A stretch of DNA of 64,000 nucleotides, from contig NZ_JAFBEX010000009.1 of assembly GCF_016908975.1 (NCBI RefSeq), positions 204,951 through 268,950 of the forward strand. Direction: 5' to 3'. Both the position numbers and the translations under genes were made by a program. Positions within the stretch are counted from its first letter, which is position 1. Each line of letters begins with the position of its first letter. Below the pieces are notes generated by a model. That model had not been told where the DNA came from. It made no database searches and saw nothing but the letters and a program-made list of their open reading frames with translations. This document shows positions 35,213-43,896 of this stretch, piece by piece. Source of the DNA: Neobacillus cucumis. GTDB lineage: Bacteria; Bacillota; Bacilli; Bacillales; Cytobacillaceae.

Positions 35213-35311
35213 TGTTTTCTGCTTATATAACAGTTAATCTATTCCCTGACATTGAAGTTACTCAAAAGTTATTAGAATATGGCACCCTTTGTAGTAACCC
35301 CTATTAGATAA

Positions 35312-36244
35312 TTAATCCATAATCGATAATTTCAATGAATCCAGATTTTTTTTCATAACACCCATATAGTCTAATCCTTGTTGTTGCTCTTCTTTCGTTA
35401 ATCCTTCTAATGGACTTAATACTTCCGTTTTTGCACCTATTTCTTTAGCTAACGTTTCCGCCACTTTTGAAGAAGTCATCGCCTCAAAATAAACAACCTT
35501 TATATTTTTCTTCTTTGTTAATTCCGTTAATTCCGCTAATTTTCCTAATGTTGGTTCAACGTCGGGGGATAATCCGGCGATAGGGATTTGAGTCAGTCCA
35601 TATTGTTTTGCCAAGTATCCAAATGCTGCATGTTGTGTAACAAATTCTTTCTTTTTGGCTTTATCAATAGTCTCTTTATATAAGCGATCCAAATCAGCTA
35701 GCTCAGAATTTAAAGCCTCAGCATTTTTTTGAAACTGGTCCTTATTTTTGGGAGCCACCTGTTCTAAAGCCTTAGCAATTGTGTTAACTTCTTGCTGAGC
35801 TAGAACCGGAGATAGCCAGACATGTGGATCTTTAGAAGCAGTGTTCTTCTCCTCATCCGCCGATTCCAGTGCATCCATCAATTTAATACCACTAGAAGCT
35901 TCGACAACCTTCAGCTTGGAAGTATCAATACTCTTTAATACCTTTTCAGCCCACAGTTCAAAGTATTGACTATTGTAAATAAAAACATCTGCATCTTGAA
36001 TTTTTGCCATATCCTTTGCTGTAGGCTCCCAATCATGTGGTTCTACGCCATTTGGTATTAATAGTTCCACGTTTGCTGAGTCGCCTGCCACCTTTTTGGC
36101 AAAGTAGTACATAGGATAAAAAGTAGTGACAATGTTCAGTTTTTTAGATCCTTCACTTGTTTTTTCACTGTTTGTTGAAGCTGCGTTAGAGCAACCACTT
36201 ACCATTAATAGAAAAATTATTAATGGGATTAAGAGCCTTTTCAT
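35312..36244 (-). CDS. znuA: zinc ABC transporter substrate-binding lipoprotein
   Basis: 310 aa starting MKRLLIPLIIFLLMVSGC; the ATG at 36244 is 9 nt from GGAGGT, better than the ATG at 36250. Lipobox MVSGC. TroA-type metal-binding fold: His in EPHDWEPT (about 70), DPHVWLSP (about 140), TQHAAFGYLAKQYGL (about 205) and a late acidic ligand in AMTSS...E. It lacks the long His-rich loop of some ZnuA. Uptake of Zn2+ is likely from the fold and from the Zur-like boxes upstream; the permease and ATPase genes are not nearby. Divergent from ycgR. Confidence 0.88.
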   Translation of the reverse strand: MKRLLIPLIIFLLMVSGCSNAASTNSEKTSEGSKKLNIVTTFYPMYYFAKKVAGDSANVELLIPNGVEPHDWEPTAKDMAKIQDADVFIYNSQYFELWAEKVLKSIDTSKLKVVEASSGIKLMDALESADEEKNTASKDPHVWLSPVLAQQEVNTIAKALEQVAPKNKDQFQKNAEALNSELADLDRLYKETIDKAKKKEFVTQHAAFGYLAKQYGLTQIPIAGLSPDVEPTLGKLAELTELTKKKNIKVVYFEAMTSSKVAETLAKEIGAKTEVLSPLEGLTKEEQQQGLDYMGVMKKNLDSLKLSIMD

Positions 36245-36272
36245 GTTCATTTACCTCCAAGGTATCTTTAAT

Positions 36273-36287
36273 TAGGAATTATTACGA
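36273..36287. promoter_or_regulatory. Zur-like box, proximal to znuA
   Basis: TAGGAATTATTACGA: the right half matches the 7-1-7 Zur palindrome TCGTAAT-N-ATTACGA exactly, the left half partly. It lies about 30 bp before the znuA start. Confidence 0.5.
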
Positions 36288-36339
36288 TTTAAAGCAAATA
36301 ATTATTTAGTATGATTTAAGATTAATAGCGATTTGTAAA

Positions 36340-36354
36340 TCGTAACTATTACGA
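36340..36354. promoter_or_regulatory. Zur box between znuA and ycgR
   Basis: TCGTAACTATTACGA fits the Bacillus Zur consensus with one mismatch and full 7-1-7 spacing. Placed in the divergent region, it could control both directions. Confidence 0.75.
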
Positions 36355-36475
36355 ATTAAATCTTATACCGTTTATTTATTTATGTCAATCAACAAATTTT
36401 AATGAAATGTATTGTATTAACAGGAAGTGCATATTCATATGATAGGATTGATAGACTTGAGGGGGTAGATTTAAA

Positions 36476-37474
36476 ATGACCTTTATAAATAAGATGTTTA
36501 AAGATAGTCTTGTTTTTCTATTATTTTGTTTATTCCTTTTTCTATTTCTCTTTGCGGAGGAATTAAAAAACATCTCTTTTTTTACTAGAATCCCAAGTAC
36601 GTTTTTTAATGTAAATACCATTTTTCTTAGTATTATTTTAGAGGCTATTCCATTTATTTTACTCGGTGTATTTGTATCAGCTATTATCCAATCATTTGTT
36701 TCCGAAAATGTAATCCGAAGGGTTCTGCCCCGAAATGCCTATTTAGCCCTTATACCTGCTGCTTTACTAGGAATAATCTTTCCTATATGTGAGTGTGCCA
36801 TCGTTCCAGTTGTTCGCAGGTTAATAAAAAAAGGCATGCCTTCACATGTAGGTGTCGTATTTATGCTTAGTGCTCCAATCTTAAATCCTGTCGTTTATGC
36901 GTCTACTTATTTTGCATTTAAAAGCACTCCTTATGTAGCCAATGCAAGGATGTTTGTAGGATTTGTCAGCTCCATTATTATTGGAATAATCATTTACAGA
37001 CGTTTTAAAGGAGAAAATATTCTTAAAGTGCAGAAGGAAGAAGAGCATCATCACCACCACCATAGAGGAAATAAACTATTAGAAACACTCTATCATGCAA
37101 GCGATGAATTATTTGATACAGGGAAGTATTTATTTATAGGTGCTTTTCTTGCTAGTTTATTTCAAACCTTCTTAGATCGAAATGTTCTCTTATCAATAGG
37201 GACCAGCACAACCTTTGCACCAATCGCTATGATGGGACTAGGATACGTCCTTTCGGTATGCTCTTCGGCAGATGCCTTTGTGGCCTCATCATTTGGTTCC
37301 ACTTTTACAGAAAGTTCCATTCTAGCCTTTCTAGTATTCGGTCCTATGATTGATATAAAAAACACCTTAATGTTATTCGGTTATTTTAAGAAAAAGTTTG
37401 TCATATATCTACTATTGGTAACTCCTATTGTCGTTTATTTTTCCGTTTATGTTTTCCAGCAATTTTTTTTATAG
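36476..37474 (+). CDS. ycgR: YcgR-type permease (DUF318), His-rich loop
   Basis: 332 aa, about eight to nine membrane helices. Family motifs: GIIFPICECAIVPVVRRLIKKGMP (Cys-x-Cys in the helix, residues 100-105), SAPILNPVVYASTY and the repeat half VLSVCSSADAFVASSF. Between the halves is a HHHHHH run (about 191-196) that probably binds metal. ArsP-like fold; export or handling of a metal is inferred. Start after GGGGGTAGATTTAA. Operon with ycgQ, whose start is 15 bp downstream. The divergent Zur box suggests induction at low Zn2+. Confidence 0.85.
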   Translation: MTFINKMFKDSLVFLLFCLFLFLFLFAEELKNISFFTRIPSTFFNVNTIFLSIILEAIPFILLGVFVSAIIQSFVSENVIRRVLPRNAYLALIPAALLGIIFPICECAIVPVVRRLIKKGMPSHVGVVFMLSAPILNPVVYASTYFAFKSTPYVANARMFVGFVSSIIIGIIIYRRFKGENILKVQKEEEHHHHHHRGNKLLETLYHASDELFDTGKYLFIGAFLASLFQTFLDRNVLLSIGTSTTFAPIAMMGLGYVLSVCSSADAFVASSFGSTFTESSILAFLVFGPMIDIKNTLMLFGYFKKKFVIYLLLVTPIVVYFSVYVFQQFFL

Positions 37475-37489
37475 GAGGTGTGTCCAAAG

Positions 37490-38416
37490 ATGAAGACTCA
37501 TAAAGTCCAAGATTTTTCTTTTCATCATCTTCTCAGGGGAATCATTTTAATTGGTTTTATGTTACTTTTATTTAAATTACTTCTAACGAATAATATATCT
37601 CTATTAATCGCCCCAAAAATGATTCGGTTTATTTACTTTACTCTTTTTATATGTCTTATTCTTGGAGTTCTTTTGATTATAAGAGGAACTTCAGGGAAGG
37701 ATCTTTCTTATCATTGTGATTGTGACGGAGATCATGCCTACCCCTCCTCTATCTCAAAAAGTCTGTTTCTTTATTTATTGTTTATTATTCCTATAACCAC
37801 AGGATTTCTTTTCTCGAACAATGTGCTGGGAAGCTCTGTTGCAATGAACAGAACAATTAAATTGGGAGCTAGCTCTCAACCGCCTAAGCAAAATAGTGCT
37901 TTAAATAACAGTTCAAATTTACAATCATCATTTAATACTGATAAAACTAATACTTCAACTAACACACAAAGTGTACTTGATAATCAACCAGAGCCTTTAA
38001 CACAGAAAGAATACGATGCGTTGCAGAATAAAATATTAAAGGCTCATACCATTAATATTGACGATAATCAGTATGTAAACATAATGAGCATTATTCAGGA
38101 TAATCTAAATACGATGATTGGAAAAACGGTAACCACAAAAGGATTTGTGTATCGGGAAAAAGAATTTATGCAAAACCAGATTATTGTTGCTCGATTTGGA
38201 ATCACATGTTGTGTTGCCGATGCCTCCGTATATGGAATGATGGCAAAAGGAGAGGTAGCTTCATTGCCGAAGGATAAATGGGTTCAAGTAACAGGTAAAA
38301 TTCAGCAAACTCAATACAATGGGGAGACAATTCCCGTTATAAAAATTAACCAGCTTTCAAGAATTACTGCTCCACAGCAGCCCTATGTTTTTGATGTAGG
38401 CATAAAAATTGAATAG
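37490..38416 (+). CDS. ycgQ: TIGR03943 family protein (YcgQ)
   Basis: 308 aa from the ATG 11 nt after AGGAGG. Two N-terminal membrane helices (about 15-35 and 45-65), a potential metal site in YHCDCDGDH, a third helix, a Ser/Asn/Thr-rich linker, and a soluble C-terminal domain (GKTVTTKGFVYREKEFM..., RFGITCCVADASVYGMMA). Always paired with a YcgR-type permease, as here. The exact role is not known to me; a zinc-linked surface complex is inferred from the Zur boxes. Confidence 0.85.
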   Translation: MKTHKVQDFSFHHLLRGIILIGFMLLLFKLLLTNNISLLIAPKMIRFIYFTLFICLILGVLLIIRGTSGKDLSYHCDCDGDHAYPSSISKSLFLYLLFIIPITTGFLFSNNVLGSSVAMNRTIKLGASSQPPKQNSALNNSSNLQSSFNTDKTNTSTNTQSVLDNQPEPLTQKEYDALQNKILKAHTINIDDNQYVNIMSIIQDNLNTMIGKTVTTKGFVYREKEFMQNQIIVARFGITCCVADASVYGMMAKGEVASLPKDKWVQVTGKIQQTQYNGETIPVIKINQLSRITAPQQPYVFDVGIKIE

Positions 38417-38507
38417 ACCTTTGTAATAATAAATTAACTTCCTGGTTAGTGCCAAATATTTTGTATGAAAATATACTACTGTCGTACAAGTAAATAAATA
38501 TTAATAA

Positions 38508-38545
38508 AAAAAGCCGATTTACCTGATTGAATAGATCGGCTTTCT
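38508..38545 (+). terminator. intrinsic terminator of ycgRQ
   Basis: AAAGCCGAT...ATCGGCTTTCT with a T-rich end. Confidence 0.75.
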
Positions 38546-38571
38546 ATACTTTGTGAAGAACTGTACTTAAA

Positions 38572-38622
38572 CAAAACTGCCATTTAGTGAACAAGAAAAA
38601 AGAGCTGCCGTCACAACTCCAC
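38572..38622 (-). terminator. terminator-tail repeat copy
   Basis: AACTGCCATTTAGTGAACAAG, A-run, then GAGCTGCCG...CTCC hairpin. It lies 36 bp after the end of the small minus-strand ORF 38658-38795, supporting that ORF. Confidence 0.5.
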
Positions 38623-38657
38623 TCCAGGTCAAAGCCCTGTTAGATGTAAGTAAATTA

Positions 38658-38795
38658 TTAATGATTTCCTGACACAATAACTAAATCGTGCAACAAATTC
38701 ACCAATTTTCCCATCTTCCAAGCAATTACTACTAAGCTAATTGCTATTATCACTAAACTTCCTACCTTAATAACTTCGAATTGGTCTTTATTCAC
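38658..38795 (-). CDS. 45-aa single-helix membrane protein
   Basis: GTG start 8 nt after GGGGG. NKDQFEVIKVGSLVIIAISL begins the helix, followed by VVIAWKMGKLVNLLHDLVIV. No family recognised; a holin-like or membrane-stress peptide is possible. A terminator-tail element follows. Confidence 0.45.
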   Translation of the reverse strand: MNKDQFEVIKVGSLVIIAISLVVIAWKMGKLVNLLHDLVIVSGNH

Positions 38796-38999
38796 ATCAT
38801 TAACCCCCATATATAATGCTTAGGGATTCATATTCTGCAACGCTCATAATAAATCCTTCTTCAAGTCACCTGCCATTTGTTCAAGAACGGTAATAAAAGA
38901 GGAATGCCGAAACAGTCCATTTGTTGTAAAACTTAAATAAGTTCAACCCTTCTTCTGTAATTTATCTATTTTCCCCTCAATTTTAGTCTATATAAAAAA

Positions 39000-39868
39000 A
39001 TATAAAAATCAGGACATATAAAAAAGGAAAGCCCGAAAGCTTTCCCCATAATTTATGAATGTTATGATCTTTAGCTTTAATTTCAAAATACTCACTTCTG
39101 TATGGCTCACATTTGTCATACTTCATAATGTAAAGCCATTGGAAACACTGTGGTTTAATTAACCTATTTAAGCACTGCGTTTAGCATTCACTATGTTATT
39201 TTCTTTTGCACCAAATTTACGGATAAATGGAATCACCCAACGGTCTAAACCAATGCGTCCTGCATTTAAGCCAGCAGCGATAATAATGACTCCTATTAAG
39301 ATATCCATTGGGTTACTAGATACGGTTCCGGCAAACATATAGGCAAAGTTCATTACTAATCCGAAGAACATGGCAGCAGTTGTTAAGCAGCCGAGAATTA
39401 ATCCTAGACCTACAAGGAATTCACCTAATGGAATGATTGTATTAAAAATGTGCGCGTTTGGTAATGCCAAGTGTTGCAGGAAGTCAACATACCAGCTGTA
39501 TAACACATTTCCTTCCGGACCCTTAACTGGATTCGCGATGGCTCCTTTTAAGAATCCAGAAGCATCGAATCCGCCAGCGAGTTTGTGATAACCAGCTGTC
39601 ATCCACTCATAACCTAGATAAAGTCGTAAGACTGTTAAAATGCCAGCAGCAATCTTGTTTTCTCTTAGAAATTTGTTAAACATTTTAAAGACCCCTTTTT
39701 TATATTAATTGTATTAATAACTTGTTTACACTGTTATTATAATCCGTTTATCTCAATTAGGAATGACTTTGTTAAATAATTCACATACAGTTCAAACCTT
39801 TGTGTCAGAACTTTGACGAATGTTCAAATCTATCTTATTGCTGATCCATCCGTACATAGCTCCTATTA
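39000..39868. repeat. segmental duplication B, copy 2 (doxX)
   Basis: Derived copy: contains doxX, its flank and only the 3' half of the small membrane gene (39777-39868, ...GWISNKIDLNIRQSSDTKV). Confidence 0.85.
39168..39683 (-). CDS. DoxX family membrane protein (copy 2)
   Basis: 171 aa, nearly identical to the protein at 33222 (differences include Tyr-Ser near residue 63, a changed LDRWVIPFIRKFGAKEN stretch and the C-terminal NAKRSA). Same four-helix DoxX architecture and ribosome site. The promoter keeps the TATAAT box but the 13-bp palindrome has decayed, so the two copies may be controlled differently. Confidence 0.85.
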   Translation of the reverse strand: MFNKFLRENKIAAGILTVLRLYLGYEWMTAGYHKLAGGFDASGFLKGAIANPVKGPEGNVLYSWYVDFLQHLALPNAHIFNTIIPLGEFLVGLGLILGCLTTAAMFFGLVMNFAYMFAGTVSSNPMDILIGVIIIAAGLNAGRIGLDRWVIPFIRKFGAKENNIVNAKRSA

Positions 39869-39912
39869 AGTATACCTCTTCACAATCTTACCTCAATCCC
39901 AATTAACTTGTA

Positions 39913-40530
39913 CTATTTACTAAATAAAGTAAACAATAGATAGACTGCTGCCCCCCACATAACTAGGGCTGATATTTTATTTAAAATCAATAAAAAGTTA
40001 CCAGATTCATCAAGCTCTCCACTTATTCGACCAATCAGTGAAAGCCCAAAAAACCAAATCCATGAAACCAAAATACAAGCAAAGGCAAAGATTACTTTAT
40101 CTTCCCCTTGGTATCTTAATGAACTTGTTCCAATTACACCTACAGTATCCATGATGGCATGAGGGTTTAGTAAGGAAACAGATGCTGCAAACAATACTTG
40201 TTTCTTTACAGAAAATTTATTCGCACTTACTCCTCTTTCATTACTTGGTTTACTATTCCATGTGGTCCATCCCATATAGATTAAAAAAATACAACCTGCT
40301 CCAACCAAAAATATTTTTATCCAGAATGAACCTAAAATAACAAACGAAACACCCAAAACAGATATCAGAATTAAGAGGGTATCACACAAAGCAGCTGTTA
40401 TGATAGCTGGTAATGTATTAACAAAACGTGGCTGATATACCCCTTGATTAAAAACAAAAACATTTTGGACACCAAGAGGAAGAATCAGCCCTAGTGCAAG
40501 AATAAATCCATGAAATAATGGTTCTAACAT
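39913..40530 (-). CDS. LysE-type amino acid exporter
   Basis: 205 aa from the ATG at 40530 (MLEPLFHGFILALGLILPLGVQ), with AAAGGGCG upstream; the longer frame is not coding. Six membrane helices and the LysE motif GLILPLGVQNVFVFNQG, plus NPHAIMDTVGVIG. Exports basic or other amino acids. Divergent from a MocR-type regulator 132 bp away, which probably controls it. Confidence 0.88.
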   Translation of the reverse strand: MLEPLFHGFILALGLILPLGVQNVFVFNQGVYQPRFVNTLPAIITAALCDTLLILISVLGVSFVILGSFWIKIFLVGAGCIFLIYMGWTTWNSKPSNERGVSANKFSVKKQVLFAASVSLLNPHAIMDTVGVIGTSSLRYQGEDKVIFAFACILVSWIWFFGLSLIGRISGELDESGNFLLILNKISALVMWGAAVYLLFTLFSK

Positions 40531-40662
40531 CCTAAGTACGCCCTTTCTTTTATATAATTCAACGAGTCTTATTTTAATTTGAAATTTTATTTTTGTCTCC
40601 GACCAATTGGATGGATTTGAAACCAACCAAGTAATATAATGATTAAAAGGAGAACGATTTTG

Positions 40663-42114
40663 ATGTTTAAAACCGATTGGAAACCAAATAAGTCATCGCT
40701 AGTTCCATTACATAAACAAATCGCCGATTGGATTAAAGAAAAAATATCCAATGGAGAGTGGACGATAGGATATAAGCTCCCTCCCCAACGTACAATAGCA
40801 AAAGTTTTTGATGTAAATAGAAGTACAGTTGTAACTGCATATGATGAATTAATAGCTGAAGGACTTATTGAGGGAAAAAGCGGCAGTGGAACCAGAGTGG
40901 TAAACAATACATGGAACTTGCTAGCAACTACCCCTCCCCCTGATTGGAATTCATATGTAAAGGTAGGAACTCACAAGCCAAACTTGCCAACGATTCAAGA
41001 AATAAATCAAGCTGAATTTATTCCTAACATAATTCGTTTGGGAACTGGAGAATTATCGCCAAATCTTATGCCGAGCACATCGATGAATAAAATTTTTCAT
41101 CAATTGTCGAATAGTGAAATATCTTATGGCTATGAAGAACCAAAGGGGTTGCTGTCCTTAAGAGAACAAATTGCCAAGTATTTAAAAACCATTGGGATTT
41201 CTACTTCTCCTTCTTCCATTTTAATCGTATCAGGTGCATTACAAGCCCTGCAGCTTATAAGTGTTGGTTTATTAAATAGGGGTTCTACCGTATTAACAGA
41301 AAAGCCATCATATCTTCATTCTTTAAATGTCTTCCAGTCAGCAGGTATGCGTTTAGTGGGTATCCCATTGGATAAAGAAGGAATTCAAACCAATCTTATT
41401 CAACAATATAAAAAACAACAAAAAGCTGCATTACTCTATACCATTCCTTCATTTCATAATCCTACTGGTACCTTAATGACTTTGGAAAGACGGAAACAAT
41501 TGCTGGATACTTGTCAACAAGAACAACTGCCTTTGATTGAAGATGATGTATACCGAGAATTATGGTTCGATGAAAGTCCGCCAAAACCCATTAAGGCTTT
41601 TGACAAACATGGACTGGTTCTTTATTTGGGAAGTTTATCAAAATCTTTAAGTCCTGGTCTTCGTATTGGATGGATTGTTGGTCCAGAACCAGTAGTTGAG
41701 CACTTAGCAGATATTAAAATGCAAACCGATTATGGTTCTAGTTCTTTATCACAGTGGGCAGCAGTAGAATGGTTTTCCAGTGGCCTCTACTATAAACATA
41801 TAAATGAAGTAAGAGAACAACTGAAAACTCGAAGGGATTTTACTTTAGATATTTTGAACAAGTATTTTTCTGATATTGCCGTTTGGGATAAACCAACTGG
41901 AGGATTTTATATTTGGCTGCGTTTATTGCCGTCACTCTCTATGAGAAAATTATTTGAAATGGCACTTGCAGAAGGAATATTACTGAATCCAGGCAATGTT
42001 TATGATAATCAAGCTGAACAATATCTGCGAATTTCCTATTCATTTGCTTCTCTTCCCAAAATACATGATGGTATTAAAAGCTTATCAAAGATTGTAAAAA
42101 CTTTAGCCAAATAA
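40663..42114 (+). CDS. MocR/GntR-type regulator with aminotransferase domain
   Basis: 483 aa from MFKTDWKPNKSS after AAAGGAGAACG. Domains: GntR winged helix 10-80 (PLHKQIADWIKEKISNGEW, YKLPPQRTIAKVFDVNRSTVVTAYDELIAEG), linker, then a fold-type I aminotransferase (NPTGTLMTLERRKQLLD; Lys of PLP in LGSLSKSLSPGLRIGW). PLP-bound MocR regulators sense vitamin B6 or amines. Divergent with the LysE exporter, so it is a likely activator of export (inference). Confidence 0.92.
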   Translation: MFKTDWKPNKSSLVPLHKQIADWIKEKISNGEWTIGYKLPPQRTIAKVFDVNRSTVVTAYDELIAEGLIEGKSGSGTRVVNNTWNLLATTPPPDWNSYVKVGTHKPNLPTIQEINQAEFIPNIIRLGTGELSPNLMPSTSMNKIFHQLSNSEISYGYEEPKGLLSLREQIAKYLKTIGISTSPSSILIVSGALQALQLISVGLLNRGSTVLTEKPSYLHSLNVFQSAGMRLVGIPLDKEGIQTNLIQQYKKQQKAALLYTIPSFHNPTGTLMTLERRKQLLDTCQQEQLPLIEDDVYRELWFDESPPKPIKAFDKHGLVLYLGSLSKSLSPGLRIGWIVGPEPVVEHLADIKMQTDYGSSSLSQWAAVEWFSSGLYYKHINEVREQLKTRRDFTLDILNKYFSDIAVWDKPTGGFYIWLRLLPSLSMRKLFEMALAEGILLNPGNVYDNQAEQYLRISYSFASLPKIHDGIKSLSKIVKTLAK

Positions 42115-42140
42115 GGGCTTCTTTTGAAGCCCTTATTTCT
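42110..42140 (+). terminator. intrinsic terminator of the mocR gene
   Basis: AATAAGGGCTTC / GAAGCCCTTATT around TTTT, then TTCTC. Confidence 0.85.
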
Positions 42141-42151
42141 CAACTTTTTGT

Positions 42152-42220
42152 TAAACTAACCTGCCAGTTAGTGGAACAAGAAAAAAAGTCGCCACTGCAG
42201 CCTCTTATTTAACATTAGCA
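42152..42220 (-). terminator. terminator-tail repeat copy
   Basis: AACCTGCCAGTTAGTGGAACAAG, split here as AACCTGCCAGTTAGTGG then AACAAGAAAAAAAG, followed by a weak GTCGCC hairpin. It lies 3' of minus-strand genes and next to the mini-IS at 42226. Confidence 0.55.
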
Positions 42221-42225
42221 CCCGT

Positions 42226-42289
42226 TAGCCATCCATGAAGCACAGCTTCACCACAAAGGATGGAATTTCAAACCGTTCTTCCATGGTAG
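42226..42289 (+). mobile_element. mini-IS110 relic (left and right ends only)
   Basis: Starts TAGCCATCCATGAA, contains CAGCTTCACCACAAAGGATG (like the left end at 52323) and closes with TTCCATGGTAG, the right end seen at 53911-53920. Flanks are CACCCGT on the left and TTGAACAA on the right, which rejoin to an intact target. About 60 bp long, so it cannot code for a transposase. Confidence 0.65.
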
Positions 42290-42433
42290 TTGAACAAATA
42301 TATGAAAGGTTCTCCTTATTGAAGAACCTCTTTTTAATAGGATATTACAATTAGTAAAGAACTTCTTTATATTCGTAAAATTATAAGGATAATAATCCAG
42401 AAATTTTAGAATCACGATGATAAATCAACCTTA

Positions 42434-43201
42434 TTAGCTTCTCATTCTTACTGCATAAGGATAAATTGGATCTTTTAATTGAAATTCATAAGTAAGACCA
42501 TCTACAATTCCAACTACTTTTTCGCTATCGTAAAGTTCAAGCATAAATTCAGCCATTTCTTTTGCTGTATGGTATTTAGGAAGAAGTCCTTCAAACTTAA
42601 CATTTTCTTCTAAATCATAGGATACTTTTGCAAATTCAGTTTCAGTTGCTGCAGGAGCTAATACTTTTGCTTGCATGCTTGCACCTTTTTCTTTTAATTC
42701 ATGTGCAAGCCCTTCAGTAAAGGCACTTACATAGAATTTAGAAGCACAGTATGTGATTGCGTTTCCAATAATGGTATAACCCCCACCTGATGAAACGTTA
42801 ATTAGTTGTGTTCCTTCAACTGATGAGTAGTCACGCACAAAAAGAGAAGTTAAAATAGTTAAAGCCTCGATATTTAAATTAAGCATTGTCTCAATTTTAG
42901 TTAAATTTTGATCTCCAACTGATGCAAAATTACCAAATCCTGCGTTATTAATCCACGTTTCAATTTTATATACCTTTAAATCTTCATATAATATATAAGC
43001 ATTTTTCGTATTTGATAAATCAACTGTTTTAATAACGACTTCTAATTCTGCATTTACTTTCACGATCTCTGTTTTTAGTTTTTCAAGCTCCTCAGTTCTA
43101 CGTGCCACAATGACTAAATTTTTACCACGAGCAGCAAAAGCAAGAGCTGTTTCATAACCAATACCAGAACTTGCACCTGTAATAACAGTATATTTTTTCA
43201 T
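42434..43201 (-). CDS. short-chain dehydrogenase/reductase
   Basis: 255 aa. Classical SDR: TGASSGIGYETALAFAARG (NADP site), NNAGFG, catalytic Ser in LINVSSGGGY and YCASKFY (Tyr-x3-Lys). Start after TTAGGAGGC. Substrate unknown. Divergent from a broken merR gene; in relatives the pair is a stress-induced reductase with its regulator (inference). Confidence 0.9.
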   Translation of the reverse strand: MKKYTVITGASSGIGYETALAFAARGKNLVIVARRTEELEKLKTEIVKVNAELEVVIKTVDLSNTKNAYILYEDLKVYKIETWINNAGFGNFASVGDQNLTKIETMLNLNIEALTILTSLFVRDYSSVEGTQLINVSSGGGYTIIGNAITYCASKFYVSAFTEGLAHELKEKGASMQAKVLAPAATETEFAKVSYDLEENVKFEGLLPKYHTAKEMAEFMLELYDSEKVVGIVDGLTYEFQLKDPIYPYAVRMRS

Positions 43202-43339
43202 TTTATTGCCTCCTAATATTTTATTATACTAACAAAAATTGATTGTTAACTTTTACGGATTTATTATAGTGGTTAGAGTAAACTCTAAGCCAACCTATTT
43301 TTTACTCTTGATTAGCATTGGTTAAAAATGGAGGGTTTT

Positions 43340-43640
43340 ATGTATACAATTGGCGAAGTGTCACAACTAGTAGGAGTTAGCACAAATACATTACGTTACT
43401 ATAAAAAAGAGAATATCATTCTTCCAGATCGAAGCGAAAATGGACAAAGAAAATATACTGAATCGCATCTTCAATGGCTAAAATTTTGTTTTAAAATTAA
43501 AAGAGACGCAAATGCCGATCAAAAAATCAAAGTGTATGCCTTATTGTTCTAATAGAAGATCATAAAAGTTCCATCGGAAACCAGTTAAAGACACTGAAAG
43601 AAACGAATAAAATGTTAGAACTAAATTTTCCATTTGAACC
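43340..43640 (+). pseudogene. MerR-family regulator, frameshifted
   Basis: MYTIGEVSQLVGVSTNTLRYYKKENIILPDR is a perfect MerR winged helix (listed here in part as MYTIGEVSQLVGVSTNTLRY). From the LQWLKF segment on, the frame is disturbed: LKETQMPIK is in a second frame, KIKVYALLF returns to the first, then TAA TAG, and DHKSSIGNQLKTLKETNKML (C-terminal coiled coil) is in a third frame. So two to three indels; the DNA-binding domain could still be made as a 70-aa fragment. Confidence 0.75.
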
Positions 43641-43703
43641 TAATCTCGTGACCTGTATTAATATCTCTTTCAAACTCCTCGAATGGATAATCCATATTTC
43701 TCC

Positions 43704-43748
43704 TCCCAAGCTAGTTCAAGAAAAAAAGCTGCCATTTTGTTGTAGCCA
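43704..43748 (-). terminator. terminator-tail repeat copy (degraded)
   Basis: AAGCTAGTTCAAG, seven A, GCTGCC...TAGCC. It lies 3' of the GNAT gene at 43897. Confidence 0.4.
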
Positions 43749-43896
43749 GTTATATAAGGAAAGCACTTTTTAGTTTAAGTGCATAACTTCACAATTTTGG
43801 GTTAGTGTTTCACACCAGCAAAAAAACCTACTTAACTCGGTTAAACCGTTGCTTTTAACTTAGCCTTTTTATACTTAAAGTCTCCGTTTACATTAT

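Noticed and set aside
35110..35307. 65-aa plus-strand frame after DUF3231
   Set aside because: It runs straight through a strong terminator hairpin and has no ribosome site.
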